64,000 nt of DNA from Rouxiella chamberiensis (GTDB lineage: Bacteria; Pseudomonadota; Gammaproteobacteria; Enterobacterales; Enterobacteriaceae). Location: NCBI RefSeq assembly GCF_026967475.1, contig NZ_CP114058.1:3534001-3598000 (forward strand), in the 5' to 3' direction. The position numbers were made by a program, and so were the translations under genes. Below, in pieces: positions 33,558-43,964 of the stretch (positions within the stretch are counted from its first letter, which is position 1; every line of letters begins with the position of its first letter). Below the pieces are notes generated by a model. The model ran no database searches, was not told where the DNA came from, and worked only from the letters and a program-made list of their open reading frames with translations.

Positions 33558-34439
33558 TTAAAGCGCCAGATTTTGAATGCTTTTAAATCCATATGCCTGC
33601 AAAACAGGCAGCAGTCCTGCAGCCTGTTCATCGAGCTTCATACAATAGGCGATGCTTTCTATTTCCGTTTCGGCTTTTTTCTCGGGTAAAGAAGTAAAAG
33701 CCGTCTCGATTAACCAGTGCGCGCGACGTGCAATCGCCGATCCGGAGTCAATTAGTCGCGTTCCGTCGGGCAGAACCTGTGCCAGTTCGTCACTTAACAG
33801 CGGGAAATGGGTACATCCGAGTACAACGGTGTCCGGCGGTTCGCGCAATTTCAGCCACGGATGCAGAATCTTCTTTAATAGAGGAAGAGAAACGTCTTCG
33901 CCATGCAGCTTGGCTTCGGCCAATTCCACAAGCTCTGCCGAACCCAGCATCAGAATCTTGCAGTCTGTGGCGAATCGCGCAATCAAGTCGTGAGTATAAG
34001 GACGCTGAACGGTCGCTCGCGTAGCCAGTAATCCGACTATCCCGTTACGCGTCAACTTGGCGGCGGGTTTAATGGCAGGGACAACGCCCACCACCGGACA
34101 ACTAAATCGTGCCCGCAATGCCGGAAGCGAAACTGTGCTCGCGGTATTGCAGGCAATGATAATAATAGAAAGGGGATGACGACGGGCGACGGCGCTGACT
34201 ATCTCCAGCACGCGCTCGACAATAAATGCTTCTGATTTCTCGCCATACGGAAAAGCGACATTATCGAAGGCATAGATATAGTGCAGGTCCGGCAGAAGTT
34301 GCCGAACCTCGTGATAAACCGATAACCCGCCGACGCCCGAGTCAAACACCAGCGCCGTCGGGCGAGCCGGGACTACTGCGCTATCAGAAGGTATAGCTTC
34401 CAGAAAGGTAGTACTGACGTCCTGGGGTTTCGTAGCCAT
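33558..34439 (-). CDS. murI: Glutamate racemase
   Basis: Converts L-glutamate to D-glutamate for peptidoglycan. The 293-residue product carries the paired catalytic cysteine motifs of the aspartate/glutamate racemase family: ACNTAS (with FDSGVGG before it) and GCTHFP, plus GEKSEAF and [12 protein letters not shown]. Homology to E. coli MurI begins at ATG 34439 (MATKPQD). The frame extends to 34484, but that extension lies deeper in btuB. The first 56 bases overlap the end of btuB in another frame, the same overlap as in E. coli, so its translation is probably coupled. The N-terminal extension before the core is typical of the UDP-MurNAc-Ala-activated enterobacterial enzymes. Confidence 0.97.
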   Translation of the reverse strand: MATKPQDVSTTFLEAIPSDSAVVPARPTALVFDSGVGGLSVYHEVRQLLPDLHYIYAFDNVAFPYGEKSEAFIVERVLEIVSAVARRHPLSIIIIACNTASTVSLPALRARFSCPVVGVVPAIKPAAKLTRNGIVGLLATRATVQRPYTHDLIARFATDCKILMLGSAELVELAEAKLHGEDVSLPLLKKILHPWLKLREPPDTVVLGCTHFPLLSDELAQVLPDGTRLIDSGSAIARRAHWLIETAFTSLPEKKAETEIESIAYCMKLDEQAAGLLPVLQAYGFKSIQNLAL

Positions 34440-36243
34440 AAGCCGTCTCATAATCTTTATTAAAGAGGTTGGCAATTCTACCACGAACCGTCAGACGAGA
34501 CGTAACAGGATAAGCGGCGGCCAGATCCCAGAGACTGACACCGCCCAGCTTCACCGTCTGATAAGTGTTGTAGTCGGTATCATAGCGCTGGCCGAGATAG
34601 TGATAGGTCACCGCCCAGTCAATCTGCGCCACCTGCCAGTCCAGCTCGTATTTCACCTGCTGTTTGGCGCGACGTAATAGCGGCGTGTTACTCAATGCAT
34701 TACGCGCATCGACATAGTCATAGGAAAGCTGATGACTCAACGGACCGGTATCGAAAGATGCCGTGGCTTCTACGCCCTTGATTTTCGCTTCGCCGATATT
34801 GTAGTAACGATAGGTCGAAGGATCGCTGTCAATCAGGTCGGTAATTTCGTTCTTGTAACCACTGACGCGCCAGGTAACCGGACCCGACAACCCTTCGAAA
34901 GCGCCTTCCCATTGCTTGCTCTCTTCAGGACGCAGATTCGGATTGCCGTAGAACTCGCTGTGCACCTGTCCGAGGTTCGGCGCTTTGTAAGCCGTTCCAT
35001 AGGAGGCGATAAAGCGGTAACCGTCGATAAACTCCCACGCCGCGCTGCTCTGCCAGGTGGTGTGCTGACCAAACTGCGAGTTATCGTCGCTGCGTACTGC
35101 GCCTTCGACCGTCACCGGACCAAACAACTGCTGCGTCGTGGCATAGACGCCGGTATTACGCTGCTCATATCCTTCGCTCAGATAATTGGTACCCGGTTCG
35201 GTAGTCTGCTTCTGCCAGTCCACGCCACCGCTGACCGTACCGTGCCATGCCTGAAGGGTATTGCCCCACTGCACATTATACTGATCGATATCATCCAGCG
35301 TGGCCGAAGCATCGTATCGGCCATAACGCGGATCGTAGTTATAGGTCTTGGTATGGCTGTAGCTTCCTATCAACTGGGTGGCGTAAATTCCCTCGTGATA
35401 GCGCAGGCCTGTATCCCAGGTCTGGCTATACAACTGCTGGGTGTCGAGCAGTGCGCTGCCCGGAGAATCATAGCCGTCATAGGCGGTGCGGTTATCAAAC
35501 CCGTAACCTCTTACAAAGCCGCTGATATTTTCATTGAAGTTATGCAGGAGGGAGCCGTACAGCGTTTTGCTCATGAAGCCGTCGCGGTCCTGCTGCGACT
35601 GCGCGCCGGTGTTGCCATCGGCGACAACGTCGTAACCGTGGGTATAGGTGTAATTACCGGCCAGCGTTCCGATGGTGTTATCGCCCAGCTGCTGCTGAGT
35701 CGAGGCATCATAGGATTGATATCCGTCCGAACCCAGGCCCGCGCCGAGCGTCGTGCCCAGCTTGTCGCGCGTGGTAATGATGTTGACCACGCCGCCAATG
35801 GCATCGGACCCATAAACCGCCGAAGATGGCCCACGGATATATTCGATTTTCTGCACCAGCGAAATCGGGATCTGGCTTAGGTCGGAAGACCCCGACACGC
35901 CCGCCTGATTAAGACGAATGCCGTCGATAAGAATTAACACGTGGCTGGAGTTGGTGCCGCGAATAAACAGCGAGCTTTGCTGACCCAGCCCGCCATTCTG
36001 TGCAACGTCAACGCCCGGTAGACGACGCATGACGTCAATCAGGCTTTTAGATTGCCAGAGATCTATCTGCTGGCGAGTCACCACCGTTGTCGGCGCCAAA
36101 ACTGTCGAAACCGGCTGCGGAAAACGATTCGCGGTGACCACCAGCTGGTCGCTATTGTCTGTCGATGAATGGCTATCTTGCGCCCAGCCGGAAAATGCCG
36201 TGACAGAAAGAACTGTCAGCAGCGCATGCTTTTTAATTGTCAT
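34384..36243 (-). CDS. btuB: TonB-dependent vitamin B12 outer-membrane receptor BtuB
   Basis: Outer-membrane 22-strand barrel that imports cobalamins using TonB energy and is also a receptor for colicins and phages. The 619-residue product starts [21 protein letters not shown], a signal peptide cleaved near residue 21, followed by the TonB box DQLVVTA at about 32-38. The plug domain has [15 protein letters not shown] and [19 protein letters not shown]. The barrel ends in the expected aromatic C-terminus (YYLSGSYTF). An upstream in-frame start at 36255 exists, but 36243 matches E. coli. Expression should be controlled by the cobalamin riboswitch upstream. Confidence 0.97.
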   Translation of the reverse strand: MTIKKHALLTVLSVTAFSGWAQDSHSSTDNSDQLVVTANRFPQPVSTVLAPTTVVTRQQIDLWQSKSLIDVMRRLPGVDVAQNGGLGQQSSLFIRGTNSSHVLILIDGIRLNQAGVSGSSDLSQIPISLVQKIEYIRGPSSAVYGSDAIGGVVNIITTRDKLGTTLGAGLGSDGYQSYDASTQQQLGDNTIGTLAGNYTYTHGYDVVADGNTGAQSQQDRDGFMSKTLYGSLLHNFNENISGFVRGYGFDNRTAYDGYDSPGSALLDTQQLYSQTWDTGLRYHEGIYATQLIGSYSHTKTYNYDPRYGRYDASATLDDIDQYNVQWGNTLQAWHGTVSGGVDWQKQTTEPGTNYLSEGYEQRNTGVYATTQQLFGPVTVEGAVRSDDNSQFGQHTTWQSSAAWEFIDGYRFIASYGTAYKAPNLGQVHSEFYGNPNLRPEESKQWEGAFEGLSGPVTWRVSGYKNEITDLIDSDPSTYRYYNIGEAKIKGVEATASFDTGPLSHQLSYDYVDARNALSNTPLLRRAKQQVKYELDWQVAQIDWAVTYHYLGQRYDTDYNTYQTVKLGGVSLWDLAAAYPVTSRLTVRGRIANLFNKDYETAYGYETPGRQYYLSGSYTF

Positions 36244-36330
36244 GTAAACGCGCATCCAAACCTAATGGAGGATACCGCAGAGAATCATCATCGTTTATTC
36301 GCGCCGATCATGAAAATGCGATGTATTTCA

Positions 36331-36533
36331 GGCAGGTCTTCGGGCTCGGGATTTGTTATCAAAAGAAAATAACACCGGGCGTCAACTTCCCATCCTTATA
36401 TAAGGACAGTGTTTTCATTATTGGCTCGAGGAGGAACCCTAATAACGAGGACGCCGTGCTTTCCCCATACCGCTGCGCGACAGCTCCGGATTCACACCGG
36501 ATTCCCTTTTAACTCAACGTTGGAGGCCTGGGA
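36331..36533 (-). promoter_or_regulatory. Cobalamin riboswitch before btuB
   Basis: The minus strand contains the core signature GGGAATCCGGTGTGAATCCGG, then GAGCTGTCGCGCAGCGGTA and, towards the 3' end, GAGCCCGAAGACCTGCC. These are the conserved junction elements of the adenosylcobalamin riboswitch and match the E. coli btuB leader closely. About 88 bases separate it from the btuB start, where ligand binding would mask the ribosome site. The remaining part of the 455-base trmA-btuB gap holds the two promoters. Confidence 0.93.
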
Positions 36534-36698
36534 TGAATCCTACGATCAACTTATTTGGAAATCTAGACTTCCACCACGCCCGAGCAAACTAAATACGACA
36601 AAACTGGACATCATCCTGACATTCCCTACAATCAGCGGGCAAAATGCACCACAATCCGTAAAGTTCGCCCACTGACAAGACGTAAGACGAGAAAATAG

Positions 36699-37790
36699 AT
36701 GACGCCTGAAAACCTGCCCATTGAACAATACGACGACCAACTGGCGGAAAAGACCGCCCGTCTCACGGCGCTGATGTCGCCATTTAATGCGCCGGCGGCC
36801 GAAGTTTTCCGTTCTCCTGTCAGCCACTACCGCATGCGCGCCGAGTTTCGCGTCTGGCATGACGAGGGCGACCTGTACCACATTATGTTTGATCAGCAGA
36901 CCAAGGCGCGGATCCGCGTCGATCGGTTTCCTGCAGCAAGCGAACTGATCAATCGACTGATGCCGGTGCTGCTCGCCGCCGTCAAGGCCGAGCCTGCGCT
37001 GCGCCACAAGCTGTTCCAGATTGATTATCTCTCAACGCGTAGCGGCAAAATCATCGCCTCGCTGCTGTATCACCGCAAACTCGATGACGTGTGGCAGCAG
37101 GCCGCCACCGCATTGCGCGACCAGCTGCGTGCAGACGGTTTCGACATCCAGCTGATTGGCCGCGCGGCAAAAACCAAAATCATGCTCGACCAGGATTACG
37201 TCGACGAAGTCTTGCCGGTCGCCGGCCGCGACATGATTTATCGCCAGGTTGAAAACAGCTTTACCCAGCCGAACGCTGCGATGAACATCCATATGCTTGA
37301 ATGGGCGCTGGAAGTGACCGAAGGTTCTCGTGGCGATTTGCTGGAACTTTATTGCGGAAACGGCAATTTCTCCGTGGCGCTGGCGCGTAATTTCAATCGC
37401 GTACTGGCTACAGAAATCGCCAAACCTTCCGTTGCCGCTGCGCAGTTCAACATCGCGGCCAATAACATGGATAACGTCCAGATTATTCGCATGGCGGCCG
37501 AAGACTTTACTCAGGCGATGAATGGTGTGCGTGAATTCCGCCGTCTGGAAGGCGTAGATTTAAAAAGCTATCAATGCGAAACCATTTTTGTCGACCCTCC
37601 GCGCAGCGGCCTCGACGACGATACCGTTAAACTGGTGCAGGGATATTCCCGTATCCTTTATATCTCCTGTAACCCGGAGACGCTGTGTGCCAACCTCGAG
37701 GTTCTGCAACACACCCACCGCGTAACCCGTTTGGCGCTGTTCGATCAGTTCCCGTATACCCATCATATGGAATGCGGCGTTTCTGCTTGA
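36699..37790 (+). CDS. trmA: tRNA (uracil-5-)-methyltransferase TrmA, C-terminus probably frameshifted
   Basis: SAM-dependent enzyme that makes ribothymidine 54 in the T-loop of nearly all tRNAs. The protein begins [18 protein letters not shown] and has the SAM site [12 protein letters not shown], the catalytic region [10 protein letters not shown] and the nucleophile motif ISCNPETL. The called frame ends HHMECGVSA at 363 residues, whereas relatives continue with GVLL plus a few residues. At 37780-37782 there is TTT; with TT the frame reads Gly-Val-Leu-Leu-Glu-Arg-Ile-Asp-Ala and stops at 37806, 368 residues in all, near the E. coli 366. All catalytic motifs precede the break, so function may survive. 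Divergent from btuB. Confidence 0.94.
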   Translation: MTPENLPIEQYDDQLAEKTARLTALMSPFNAPAAEVFRSPVSHYRMRAEFRVWHDEGDLYHIMFDQQTKARIRVDRFPAASELINRLMPVLLAAVKAEPALRHKLFQIDYLSTRSGKIIASLLYHRKLDDVWQQAATALRDQLRADGFDIQLIGRAAKTKIMLDQDYVDEVLPVAGRDMIYRQVENSFTQPNAAMNIHMLEWALEVTEGSRGDLLELYCGNGNFSVALARNFNRVLATEIAKPSVAAAQFNIAANNMDNVQIIRMAAEDFTQAMNGVREFRRLEGVDLKSYQCETIFVDPPRSGLDDDTVKLVQGYSRILYISCNPETLCANLEVLQHTHRVTRLALFDQFPYTHHMECGVSA

Positions 37791-37814
37791 ACGTATCGAC
37801 GCATAAAAGACAAA

Positions 37815-37846
37815 AAGGGCAGCTCGAAAGCTGCCCTCTTCTTTTT
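37815..37846. terminator. Terminator between trmA and yijD
   Basis: GGGCAGCT-CGAA-AGCTGCCC hairpin with A-tract on the left and T-rich run on the right; suited to end both convergent genes. Confidence 0.8.
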
Positions 37847-37866
37847 CCTGCCTGTTACATGCCCTG

Positions 37867-38226
37867 TCAGGCTTTGTTCTCTTTGCGCTTTTTCATGCGG
37901 TAGGCAATCCAGAACACCAGCACGACACAAATTACCGACGGCAGGAAGTTGGAGCCAAGCTGCGGATATTCGGCGCGCACGATAGTGCTGTAAAGCAGAA
38001 GTCCGAGAACAAAACACGCAGCGGCCAGTTTTGGCATACCGAGCGGCATTTCACATTTCTGATAGCGCACGTGCAGGCAATAGATTGCCAGGACCAACGC
38101 AATAATCGGGAACACGGAAAACGCGACAACGGAACTGAACAAGGCATCAAAGGCGCCGTTAATCGATAATCCGGCAATCAGAGCCAGGACCAGGGTGCCA
38201 TTATCCTGGCGTGGTTGTACGGTCAT
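37867..38226 (-). CDS. yijD: Inner-membrane protein YijD (DUF1422)
   Basis: Small membrane protein of unknown function, conserved with fabR in enterobacteria. The 119 residues hold about four hydrophobic segments ([47 protein letters not shown] and [13 protein letters not shown]) and a basic C-terminus ([10 protein letters not shown]). Length and motifs such as [15 protein letters not shown] match E. coli YijD. It lies 78 bases after fabR and is probably co-transcribed, which suggests but does not show a link to membrane lipid composition. Confidence 0.94.
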   Translation of the reverse strand: MTVQPRQDNGTLVLALIAGLSINGAFDALFSSVVAFSVFPIIALVLAIYCLHVRYQKCEMPLGMPKLAAACFVLGLLLYSTIVRAEYPQLGSNFLPSVICVVLVFWIAYRMKKRKENKA

Positions 38227-38304
38227 CTTCTACTCCTCTCATCCTTTTCAAATTGGCGACGGCAGCGGGCGCTGCTCAATGAATTTACGAGCTTGCCACA
38301 ACTT

Positions 38305-38961
38305 TTACTCGCTGGGGACAGTCTCATCGTTAACTGATGTGTCAGCCGTTCTCTCTTGCTGACGGCGATACCAGTAGTAGGCACCTTTGGAAATCATGCG
38401 CAGTTGCAGCACCAGCCGCTCTTCAAGCTGACGACGCTGGGCAATGTCGACATCCAGCGCTTCGGCACCCGCATTGAAAACAATGATAACCATGGCTTCT
38501 GCCTGCGCTTCGGTAAAACTGCGCGGCATATGATTTTCGAGTTGCAGATAGTCGGCAAGTTCCGCGATGAAATGCTGAATTTCACGCGCGACGGCGGCAC
38601 GAAACGCCGAGGAGGTGCCCGAACGTTCACGCAGCAACAGGCGGAAGGCGTTGGGATTGTTGCCGATGAATTCCATGAAGGTGGAAACGGAGGTGCGGAT
38701 CACGCTGCCGCCTTTGGCAATGCGCTGCCGTGCCTGACGCATCAATTGACGCAGCATCAGACCGCTTTCATCGACCATTGTCAGTCCCAGTTCATCGACA
38801 TCACGAAAATGCCGATAAAAAGACGTGGGCGCGATGCCCGCTTCCCGGGAGACTTCACGCAGGCTTAAACTGGCGAAACTACGCTCGGCGCTCAGTTGGC
38901 TAAAGGCCGCCTCAATCAGCGAGCGGCGTGTACGCTCTTTTTGTTGTGCTCTTACGCCCAT
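38305..38961 (-). CDS. fabR: TetR-family repressor of unsaturated fatty acid synthesis, FabR
   Basis: Represses fabB and fabA in response to the ratio of unsaturated to saturated acyl thioesters, and so tunes membrane fluidity. The 218-residue product has a TetR HTH at about 10-55 ([24 protein letters not shown]) and a helical ligand domain nearly identical to E. coli FabR ([21 protein letters not shown]). [15 protein letters not shown] at 38961 matches the E. coli start, though an ATG at 38970 has better spacing to GGAT-like sequence. It is divergent from sthA and upstream of yijD, as in E. coli. No FabR palindrome was recognised in its own promoter. Confidence 0.95.
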   Translation of the reverse strand: MGVRAQQKERTRRSLIEAAFSQLSAERSFASLSLREVSREAGIAPTSFYRHFRDVDELGLTMVDESGLMLRQLMRQARQRIAKGGSVIRTSVSTFMEFIGNNPNAFRLLLRERSGTSSAFRAAVAREIQHFIAELADYLQLENHMPRSFTEAQAEAMVIIVFNAGAEALDVDIAQRRQLEERLVLQLRMISKGAYYWYRRQQERTADTSVNDETVPSE

Positions 38962-39168
38962 AACCTTCATCCGATAGTGTCTACTTACTCATTCGCCTGA
39001 ATTTACGTCACTATACCAAATTTTTTCACAACGACCGTTATACTAAGTTCAGCATAAGTTCTTCTGAATGTTGCGGCATTCCCACGAATAGATAATCGGC
39101 CGGTTGGAAATTAGGTCTATGATGTTACATTCTCGTTATGATTTTGTATAAATATAGGTTCCTCATCC

Positions 39169-40570
39169 ATGCAACAGAACTATCATTTTGATGCCATCAT
39201 AATTGGCTCCGGCCCTGGCGGTGAAGGTGCTGCCATGGGTCTGGTGAAACAAGGCTCCAGAGTTGCCGTGATCGAACGCTATAACAACGTAGGTGGCGGC
39301 TGTACACACTGGGGGACTATTCCTTCCAAAGCCCTGCGCCACGCGGTCAGCAGGATCATCGAGTTTAATCAGAACCCGCTTTACAGCGACGGTTCCCGTG
39401 CATTGAGCTCGACCTTTCCGGATATTCTGCGCCACGCCGACACGGTGATAAATCAGCAAACCCGCATGCGCGAAGGCTTCTACGAGCGTAACCAGTGCAA
39501 ACTGTTTGCCGGTGACGCGAGCTTTGTCGATGCCAACACTATTTCTGTCACTTACGCCGACGGTTCCGCAAGACTTTGTGACCGCAGAGCACATCGTCAT
39601 AGCCTGTGGTTCACGGCCTTATCGCCCCGCTACCGTCGACTTTACTCATCCGCGCATTTACGACAGCGACCTGATCCTGGGCCTCGAGCACGAACCAAGA
39701 CACGTGATTATCTATGGTGCGGGCGTCATTGGCTGTGAGTACGCCTCCATTTTCCGCGGACTGAACGTAAAGGTTGACCTGATCAACACCCGCGATCGTC
39801 TGCTGTCGTTCCTCGACCAGGAGATGTCGGACTCGCTTTCCTACCACTTCTGGAACAACGGCGTGGTGATTCGCCACAACGAAGAGTTCGAGCGCATCGA
39901 AGGTGTCGACGACGGCGTGATCATGCACCTGAAATCAGGCAAGAAGCTGAAAGCCGATGCACTGCTGTATGCCAATGGTCGAACCGGTAATACCGATTCG
40001 CTGGGACTGGACAAGATTGGTCTCGAAGCCGACAGCCGGGGTCTGCTCAAGGTCAACAGCATGTACCAGACCGCCCTGCCGCATATTTATGCCGTCGGGG
40101 ATGTCGTTGGTTATCCGAGTCTCGCCTCCGCCGCCTACGATCAGGGCCGTATTGCCGCCCAGGCGATGATTCAGGGCGAAACCAAGGTGCGATTGATAGA
40201 AAATATTCCGACCGGTATCTACACCATTCCGGAAATCAGTTCCGTGGGTAAAACCGAACAGGAACTGACCGCCATGAAAGTGCCTTACGAAGTGGGCCGC
40301 GCGCAGTTCAAACATCTGGCGCGGGCGCAAATCGCGGGCATGAATGTCGGGAGCCTCAAACTGCTGTTCCACAGAGATACCAAGGAGATCCTCGGTATTC
40401 ACTGCTTTGGTGAACGCGCGGCCGAAATTATTCACATCGGTCAGGCCATCATGGAACAGAAAGGGGCCGGCAATACCATCGAGTATTTCGTTAATACGAC
40501 CTTTAACTATCCGACGATGGCAGAAGCCTACCGCGTGGCGGCACTCAACGGGTTAAACCGGCTTTTTTGA
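39169..40570 (+). pseudogene. sthA: Soluble pyridine nucleotide transhydrogenase, frameshifted as sequenced
   Basis: FAD flavoprotein that moves hydride between NADPH and NAD+, relieving NADPH excess. It belongs to the disulfide-oxidoreductase family but lacks the redox cysteine pair: the usual site reads [15 protein letters not shown] with a single Cys. The first frame has the FAD site [16 protein letters not shown]; the second has VIACGSRP, the NAD site [35 protein letters not shown] and the dimerisation domain to the conserved end LNGLNRLF. The break is at 39570-39571, where AA in GCAAGAC should be a single A, giving Ser-Ala-Asp-Phe-Val-Thr. Removal restores 466 residues, the E. coli length. 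As sequenced the enzyme would be truncated after about 140 residues. Confidence 0.95.
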
Positions 40571-41473
40571 CGCCTGCGAAGCCATATAGGTTTGCATGTG
40601 CGTTTTAATCGCCTCTGCCAGCTGTTCATAACGGCTGCGCAGCGGAGAACCGGGGCGATACACCAGAGCAATGGTGCGCTTCGGTACCGGTTTGTCACAC
40701 GTCAGATAAGTTACTCCGTCGCGGCTGCGCTCATGAGGCACGGCCAGGGAGGGCAGCAACGTAATCCCGCTGCCCGCGGCGACCATATTGCGCAATGTTT
40801 CCAGACTGGTGGCGCGGAAATGCGTGTCTTCGTCTGCGCCCGCCTGGAAACAGAATCCCATTGCCTGGTCACGCAGGCAGTGGCCATCTTCCAGCATCAG
40901 CAGCTTTTCACCGGCAAGTTCGGCCATCGGTACGCGATCCAGTGACGCCCACGGGTGATCGTCATAGATAGCCAGTTTCAGCGGCTCGTCAAACAGCGGC
41001 ACCTCGATGAATGCTTCACTTTCCTTAACCAATGCCAGGATGGCACAGTCCAGTTTTCCACTGTCGAGTTGCGCCAGAAGCTGTTGGGTCTGCGCCTCGT
41101 GCAGGTACATTTCCAGCTTCGGAAACGTTTTATGTAGCGACGGAATGATCTGCGGCAGCAGATAAGGCCCGACGGTCGGAATCAACCCGATATGCAGCGG
41201 GCCTGACATCGCCTCGCCCTGCTGGCTGGCCATCTCTTTCAGAACCTTCACTTCACGCAGCACGGTACGTGCTTGATCCACCAGCAATAAACCGGCCTGC
41301 GTGAATAACACCTTGCGGCTGGTTCTTTCCAGCAGCATGACGCCCAGCTCGTCTTCGAGTTTGCGAATCTGGCCGCTCAACGTAGGTTGGCTGACGTGGC
41401 AAGAGTCGGCAGCGCGGCGAAAATGACGGAATTCGGCCAATGCGACCAGATATTCCAAATCACGAATGTTCAT
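40553..41473 (-). CDS. oxyR: Hydrogen peroxide sensor-regulator OxyR
   Basis: LysR-family tetramer that senses H2O2 by forming a disulfide and activates catalase, peroxidase and iron-storage genes. From ATG 41473 ([20 protein letters not shown]) the product has 306 residues, with the HTH in the first 60. The two redox cysteines fall at the same positions as in E. coli: C199 (EDGHCLRDQ) and C208 (MGFCFQAG). The C-terminal tail is variable. The frame is open to 41497, but homology and spacing favour 41473. It converges on sthA with an 18-base overlap and is divergent from the peroxiredoxin-glutaredoxin gene. Confidence 0.98.
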   Translation of the reverse strand: MNIRDLEYLVALAEFRHFRRAADSCHVSQPTLSGQIRKLEDELGVMLLERTSRKVLFTQAGLLLVDQARTVLREVKVLKEMASQQGEAMSGPLHIGLIPTVGPYLLPQIIPSLHKTFPKLEMYLHEAQTQQLLAQLDSGKLDCAILALVKESEAFIEVPLFDEPLKLAIYDDHPWASLDRVPMAELAGEKLLMLEDGHCLRDQAMGFCFQAGADEDTHFRATSLETLRNMVAAGSGITLLPSLAVPHERSRDGVTYLTCDKPVPKRTIALVYRPGSPLRSRYEQLAEAIKTHMQTYMASQASKKPV

Positions 41474-41502
41474 AGTTTCTCCCTTTACGACCCGCACGTG
41501 CG

Positions 41503-41547
41503 ATAGTCAGTAGCGATAGATAAGATAGCAATCAACGATTATATCTA
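41503..41547. promoter_or_regulatory. Possible OxyR binding region
   Basis: ATAG elements at 41503, 41515 and 41525 and a CTAT at 41544 are spaced by about ten to twelve bases in the 171-base gap between oxyR and the peroxiredoxin-glutaredoxin gene. OxyR contacts four ATAG-like elements spaced about ten bases apart. The fit is incomplete, but the position between oxyR and a peroxidase gene supports it. Confidence 0.45.
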
Positions 41548-41644
41548 TCAAGAGTATTCATGAATAATGTCCACATCGAACGGCAATGCCGAAGATTGAA
41601 ACAAGAAGTTTGAAATAAAGTGAATATCAACTGAGAGGTTATGC

Positions 41645-42376
41645 ATGTTTTCAAGCCGTGAAGGAAAAACCGTACCACAAGTGACATTCCACACTCGTCA
41701 GGGCGATCAGTGGATCGATTCCACGACCGATGACTTGTTTAAAAATAAAACCGTGATCGTGTTTTCACTGCCTGGCGCGTTTACACCAACCTGCTCTTCA
41801 AGCCACCTGCCACGCTATAACGAGCTGGCCGGGGTCTTTAAACAACATGGCGTCGACAGCATTCTTTGCGTCTCCGTCAACGATACCTTCGTGATGAATG
41901 CGTGGAAGGCCGAGCAGAATGCCGCCAATATCACCTTCATTCCAGACGGTAACGGCGAGTTTACCAAAGGCATGGACATGCTGGTCGAGAAAGCCGACCT
42001 GGGCTTTGGTCCACGTTCATGGCGTTATTCCATGCTGGTGCGCAACGGCGTGGTAGAGAAAATGTTTGTCGAGCCAAACAAACCGGGCGACCCGTTTGAA
42101 GTGTCGGATGCCGATACCATGCTCAAATATCTGGCGCCGGAATACAAAGTGCAGGAATCAGTTTCCGTTTTCACCAAGCCGGGCTGCCCTTTCTGTGCCA
42201 AGGCAAAACAAATGCTGCAAGAACGCGGCATTCAGTATGAAGAAGTTGTGTTGGGTAAAGATGCAACAACTGTCAGCCTGCGTGCGGTAAGTGGACGCGC
42301 AACGGTGCCACAGGTGTTCATCGGCGGTCGCCACATCGGGGGAAGCGACGATCTGGAACAGTTCTTTGCGGCCTGA
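41645..42376 (+). CDS. Hybrid peroxiredoxin-glutaredoxin (hyPrx5 / PGdx)
   Basis: Glutathione-dependent peroxidase in which a Prx5-type peroxiredoxin is fused to its own glutaredoxin. Residues 1-165 are the Prx domain with peroxidatic C50 in [16 protein letters not shown] and the conserved arginine in SWRYSML. Residues about 172-243 are the Grx domain with active site CPFC (181-184), the TVPQVFIGG cis-proline loop and GGSDDLEQF. The 243 residues match the length of the Haemophilus influenzae enzyme. No signal peptide, so cytoplasmic. The ATG at 41645 follows TGAGAGGTT. It is divergent from oxyR, the place held by the oxyS RNA in E. coli, so OxyR control is likely. A terminator follows. Confidence 0.93.
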   Translation: MFSSREGKTVPQVTFHTRQGDQWIDSTTDDLFKNKTVIVFSLPGAFTPTCSSSHLPRYNELAGVFKQHGVDSILCVSVNDTFVMNAWKAEQNAANITFIPDGNGEFTKGMDMLVEKADLGFGPRSWRYSMLVRNGVVEKMFVEPNKPGDPFEVSDADTMLKYLAPEYKVQESVSVFTKPGCPFCAKAKQMLQERGIQYEEVVLGKDATTVSLRAVSGRATVPQVFIGGRHIGGSDDLEQFFAA

Positions 42377-42438
42377 GTACCTCAGGTTTCCGGGAATCAG
42401 AACGTCTTATTAGAAAGAAAGTAGTGTATGAACGTTTA

Positions 42439-42462
42439 GCGGGCCTTTTGGCCCGCTTTTTT
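42439..42462 (+). terminator. Terminator after the peroxiredoxin-glutaredoxin gene
   Basis: GCGGGCC-TTTT-GGCCCGC hairpin followed by six T, in the gap with the convergent argH. Confidence 0.88.
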
Positions 42463-42486
42463 ATGCACTTTTTTAAGCAACGGCTA

Positions 42487-43860
42487 TTAAGCCAGTCGAG
42501 CCTTGGCTTCGCGAATAGCCAGAGCTACCTGCTCGGGAGCGACGCCGCCTTTGGCATTACGCTTGTCGAGGCAGGACTGCAATGCCAGAATCGGATAGAC
42601 ATCGTCGCCAATGGTGTTGCTGAACTTCTGCAAATCGGCCAGCGGCAAGGCTTCAAGCGCTTTCCCCTGACGGATGGCTTCAACGACGGCTTCGCCCACA
42701 ATATGGTGCGCTTCGCGGAAAGGTACGCCCTTGGCAACCAGGTAGTCGGCCAGTTCGGTAGAGTTGGCGTAACCCTGCTCTGCGGCTTCTTTGCAGCGCG
42801 GACGTTTAACCTGAATACCGTCGAGCACCAGCACGGACATCTGTAGACAGTCCATCCAGGTGTCGAGCGCGTCGAACAGCCCTTCCTTGTCTTCCTGCAT
42901 GTCTTTGTTGTACGCCAGCGGCAACCCTTTCAGGGTCATCATCATGCCGGTCAATGCACCTTGCACGCGACCGCATTTGCCGCGGATAAGCTCCAGCGCA
43001 TCTGGGTTTTTCTTCTGCGGCATCAGCGAGGAGCCGGAAGTCACGCGGTCAGAAAGATCGATAAAGCCTGCTTCACCGGTGTTGAAGAAAATCAGATCTT
43101 CGGCGAAACGCGACAGGTGAACCATGCTCATCGAGGCATTAAACATCAGCTCAACAATGTGGTCACGGTCGGACACGCTGTCGAGGCTGTTACGGGTTGC
43201 CGAAGCAAAGCCTAGCCAGCCGGCCAGCTGTTCGCGGTCGATAGGATACGCGGTACCGGCCAGTGCGCCGCTGCCCAGCGGGCTGACGTCGAGGCGGGTC
43301 AGCGTATCTTGCAAACGGCTTTCATCACGCGCCAGCATTTCGACATACGCCAGACACCAGTGAGCAAAGGTTACCGGCTGCGCACGTTGCAGGTGCGTGT
43401 AACCGGGCATCACGGCGTCTTGATTGGCTTCGGCGGTTTCAACCAGCGCGAGCTGTAAATGTTTGAGGGCAAGCTGCAAATCAATGACCTGCGCCTTGCA
43501 CCAGAGTTTGATGTCGGTAGCGACCTGATCGTTACGGCTGCGTCCGGTATGCAGTTTCTTGCCAAGATTACCGACCTTGTCGATAAGCTTCTGCTCGACC
43601 CAGCTGTGAATATCTTCGGCATCACTTTCAACGATAGCGCGAGGGTTGGCACGCACCTCTTCCAGCAGAATGTTCAGTGCGCCTTCAAGCTGCACCTGCT
43701 CTTCTGCGGTCAATACATTGACGGTAACCAGCGCTTTCGACCAGGCAACCGAGCCCACGATATCCTGCTCTGCCAATCGATAGTCAAAACGCAGTGAATC
43801 ATTCAGTTCTTTAAAACGCTGATCTGCTGCCTGACTAAAGCGTCCGCCCCATAATGCCAT
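42487..43860 (-). CDS. argH: Argininosuccinate lyase
   Basis: Last step of arginine synthesis: cleaves argininosuccinate into arginine and fumarate. The 457 residues equal E. coli ArgH, starting [16 protein letters not shown] and carrying the fumarase/aspartase superfamily signature [12 protein letters not shown] near residue 280, [12 protein letters not shown] and TSGSSL. Last gene of argC-argB-argG-argH; 104 bases separate it from argG, in which a strong hairpin lies. Confidence 0.98.
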   Translation of the reverse strand: MALWGGRFSQAADQRFKELNDSLRFDYRLAEQDIVGSVAWSKALVTVNVLTAEEQVQLEGALNILLEEVRANPRAIVESDAEDIHSWVEQKLIDKVGNLGKKLHTGRSRNDQVATDIKLWCKAQVIDLQLALKHLQLALVETAEANQDAVMPGYTHLQRAQPVTFAHWCLAYVEMLARDESRLQDTLTRLDVSPLGSGALAGTAYPIDREQLAGWLGFASATRNSLDSVSDRDHIVELMFNASMSMVHLSRFAEDLIFFNTGEAGFIDLSDRVTSGSSLMPQKKNPDALELIRGKCGRVQGALTGMMMTLKGLPLAYNKDMQEDKEGLFDALDTWMDCLQMSVLVLDGIQVKRPRCKEAAEQGYANSTELADYLVAKGVPFREAHHIVGEAVVEAIRQGKALEALPLADLQKFSNTIGDDVYPILALQSCLDKRNAKGGVAPEQVALAIREAKARLA

Positions 43861-43912
43861 GATAATGCTCCCGACTTGACGTACTTGAAAAGTGATACTG
43901 AAAACGAGATGT

Positions 43913-43940
43913 CAGGCGTGCGAGCTGCCCCGCACGCCTG
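43913..43940. repeat. Intercistronic inverted repeat between argG and argH
   Basis: Perfect 10-base arms CAGGCGTGCG and CGCACGCCTG with an 8-base loop. There is no U-tract after it on the coding strand, so it is more likely a mRNA-stabilising or attenuating hairpin (REP-like) than a terminator. Whether copies occur elsewhere in the genome cannot be seen here. Confidence 0.7.
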
Positions 43941-43964
43941 ATGTAACGCTAATGCAAAGGCTGC

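Noticed and set aside
34732..35880. 382-codon plus-strand frame opposite btuB
   Set aside because: Antisense to a clearly conserved gene, with no family resemblance; long antisense frames are common in GC-rich genes. The same applies to the long frames opposite ilvD, gppA, metL and rho.
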